DNA of 14,534 bases, taken from positions 1-14,534 of the forward strand of contig JANRKG010000036.1 of NCBI GenBank assembly GCA_033763635.1. Direction: 5' to 3'. Shown one piece after another: positions 14,201 to 14,534 of the stretch. The notes under the pieces were generated by a model that had not been told where the DNA came from, did no database searches, and was given only the letters and a program-made list of their open reading frames with translations. Source of the stretch: JANRKG01 sp033763635. GTDB taxonomy: Bacteria > Cyanobacteriota > Cyanobacteriia > GCF-001939115. Both the position numbers and the translations under genes were made by a program. Positions within the stretch are counted from its first letter, which is position 1, and every line of letters starts with the position of its first letter.

Positions 14201-14534
14201 TCAATGGGTAAACAGGGTGTGAATGCCAACGGCCAGCAGAATTGCCACCCCAGCCCCAATGAGGGTGTTAATGACGTTCACCAGTTCGTTCGTCAACCAG
14301 TCGAACTGATTTTGTAACGTTGCGCCAATCACACTCTCTAAGTTAGTTGCAATGAAGGCAGCCAGGACACATAGCCCAATCCCCACGGGACTGATCAAGC
14401 CAACGACCCAACCCATCACCGCCAGGACCAGGGAAGCAAAAACTCCTGCCAATGTTCCCTCTAGGCTAACGGCTCCTTCTGTACCACGCGGGACAGGTTT
14501 CAGGGTAGTAATTAGAAAGGTTTGCTTGCCATAC
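14201..14534 (-). CDS. DUF92/TIGR00297 membrane protein (VTE6-like), C-terminal part
   Basis: The 5' end lies beyond the window; about 110 residues remain, entering as YGKQTFLITTLKPVPRGTEG, then AVSLEGTLAG, and ending IHTLFTH. No internal start is needed: the frame is open to the window edge and the family pattern continues upstream of the in-frame TTG. The segment PRGTEGAVSLEGT and the hydrophobic helices after it are typical of the DUF92/TIGR00297 family. Its studied plant member is VTE6, a phytyl-phosphate kinase that feeds tocopherol and phylloquinone synthesis, and cyanobacterial homologues are thought to act the same way. At least three membrane helices are visible. Function is transferred from the family. 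Confidence 0.85.
   Translation of the reverse strand, partial: YGKQTFLITTLKPVPRGTEGAVSLEGTLAGVFASLVLAVMGWVVGLISPVGIGLCVLAAFIATNLESVIGATLQNQFDWLTNELVNVINTLIGAGVAILLAVGIHTLFTH

Overview
The window looks like a piece of a cyanobacterial chromosome. It carries a phycobilisome (PF00502-type) protein, a phycobilisome linker, a fused PanC-Cmk enzyme of the cyanobacterial type, a Ycf39-like SDR protein and a DUF92/VTE6-type membrane protein. CGATCG cores are frequent, and the full HIP1 octamer GCGATCGC occurs at 9045-9052 and 12575-12582. Codon use and small STRR-type repeats suggest a filamentous, Leptolyngbya-like lineage, but that placement is only an inference. Most genes are housekeeping. No CRISPR array, rRNA or tRNA was seen.

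Layout. Positions 1-550 hold a MITE-like element (1-117), a stretch with several short hairpins (125-350) and a 16-bp tandem repeat (441-530) directly before an HNH nuclease-like gene (551-1048). A DHH-family phosphoesterase follows (1436-2698). Next is a leftward two-gene operon, a single divergent phycobiliprotein (3693-4166) followed by a one-domain phycobilisome linker (2892-3620), with an intercistronic hairpin and a strong terminator (2832-2859). A 387-bp divergent gap leads to a small unknown gene (4554-4820). After it come a palindromic insertion-like element (4851-4978) and a bidirectional terminator (4978-5010). Then a leftward Rossmann oxidoreductase (5047-6087) and a rightward panC-cmk fusion (6273-7877) are divergent. 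panC-cmk converges with only 8 bp on dnaG (7886-9874), which lies just downstream of a membrane glycosyltransferase (9901-11532).

Positions 11658-12039 hold two overlapping tiny genes that resemble a cyanobacterial DUF6888/DUF6887 pair. They are followed by a tnpB remnant (12080-12180) that abuts the 3' end of a TrkA-type ion channel gene (12181-13200), whose selectivity filter is non-canonical. An NmrA/Ycf39-like SDR gene (13323-14198) and the 3' part of a DUF92 gene (14201 to the window end) close the window, converging with a 2-bp gap.

The best candidates for something not well described are the phycobiliprotein-linker operon, the overlapping small-gene pair, the 16-bp tandem array before the HNH gene, and the small mobile-element scars that share a 16-bp motif (4859-4874 and 12039-12054). 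No large defence or mobile system is present.
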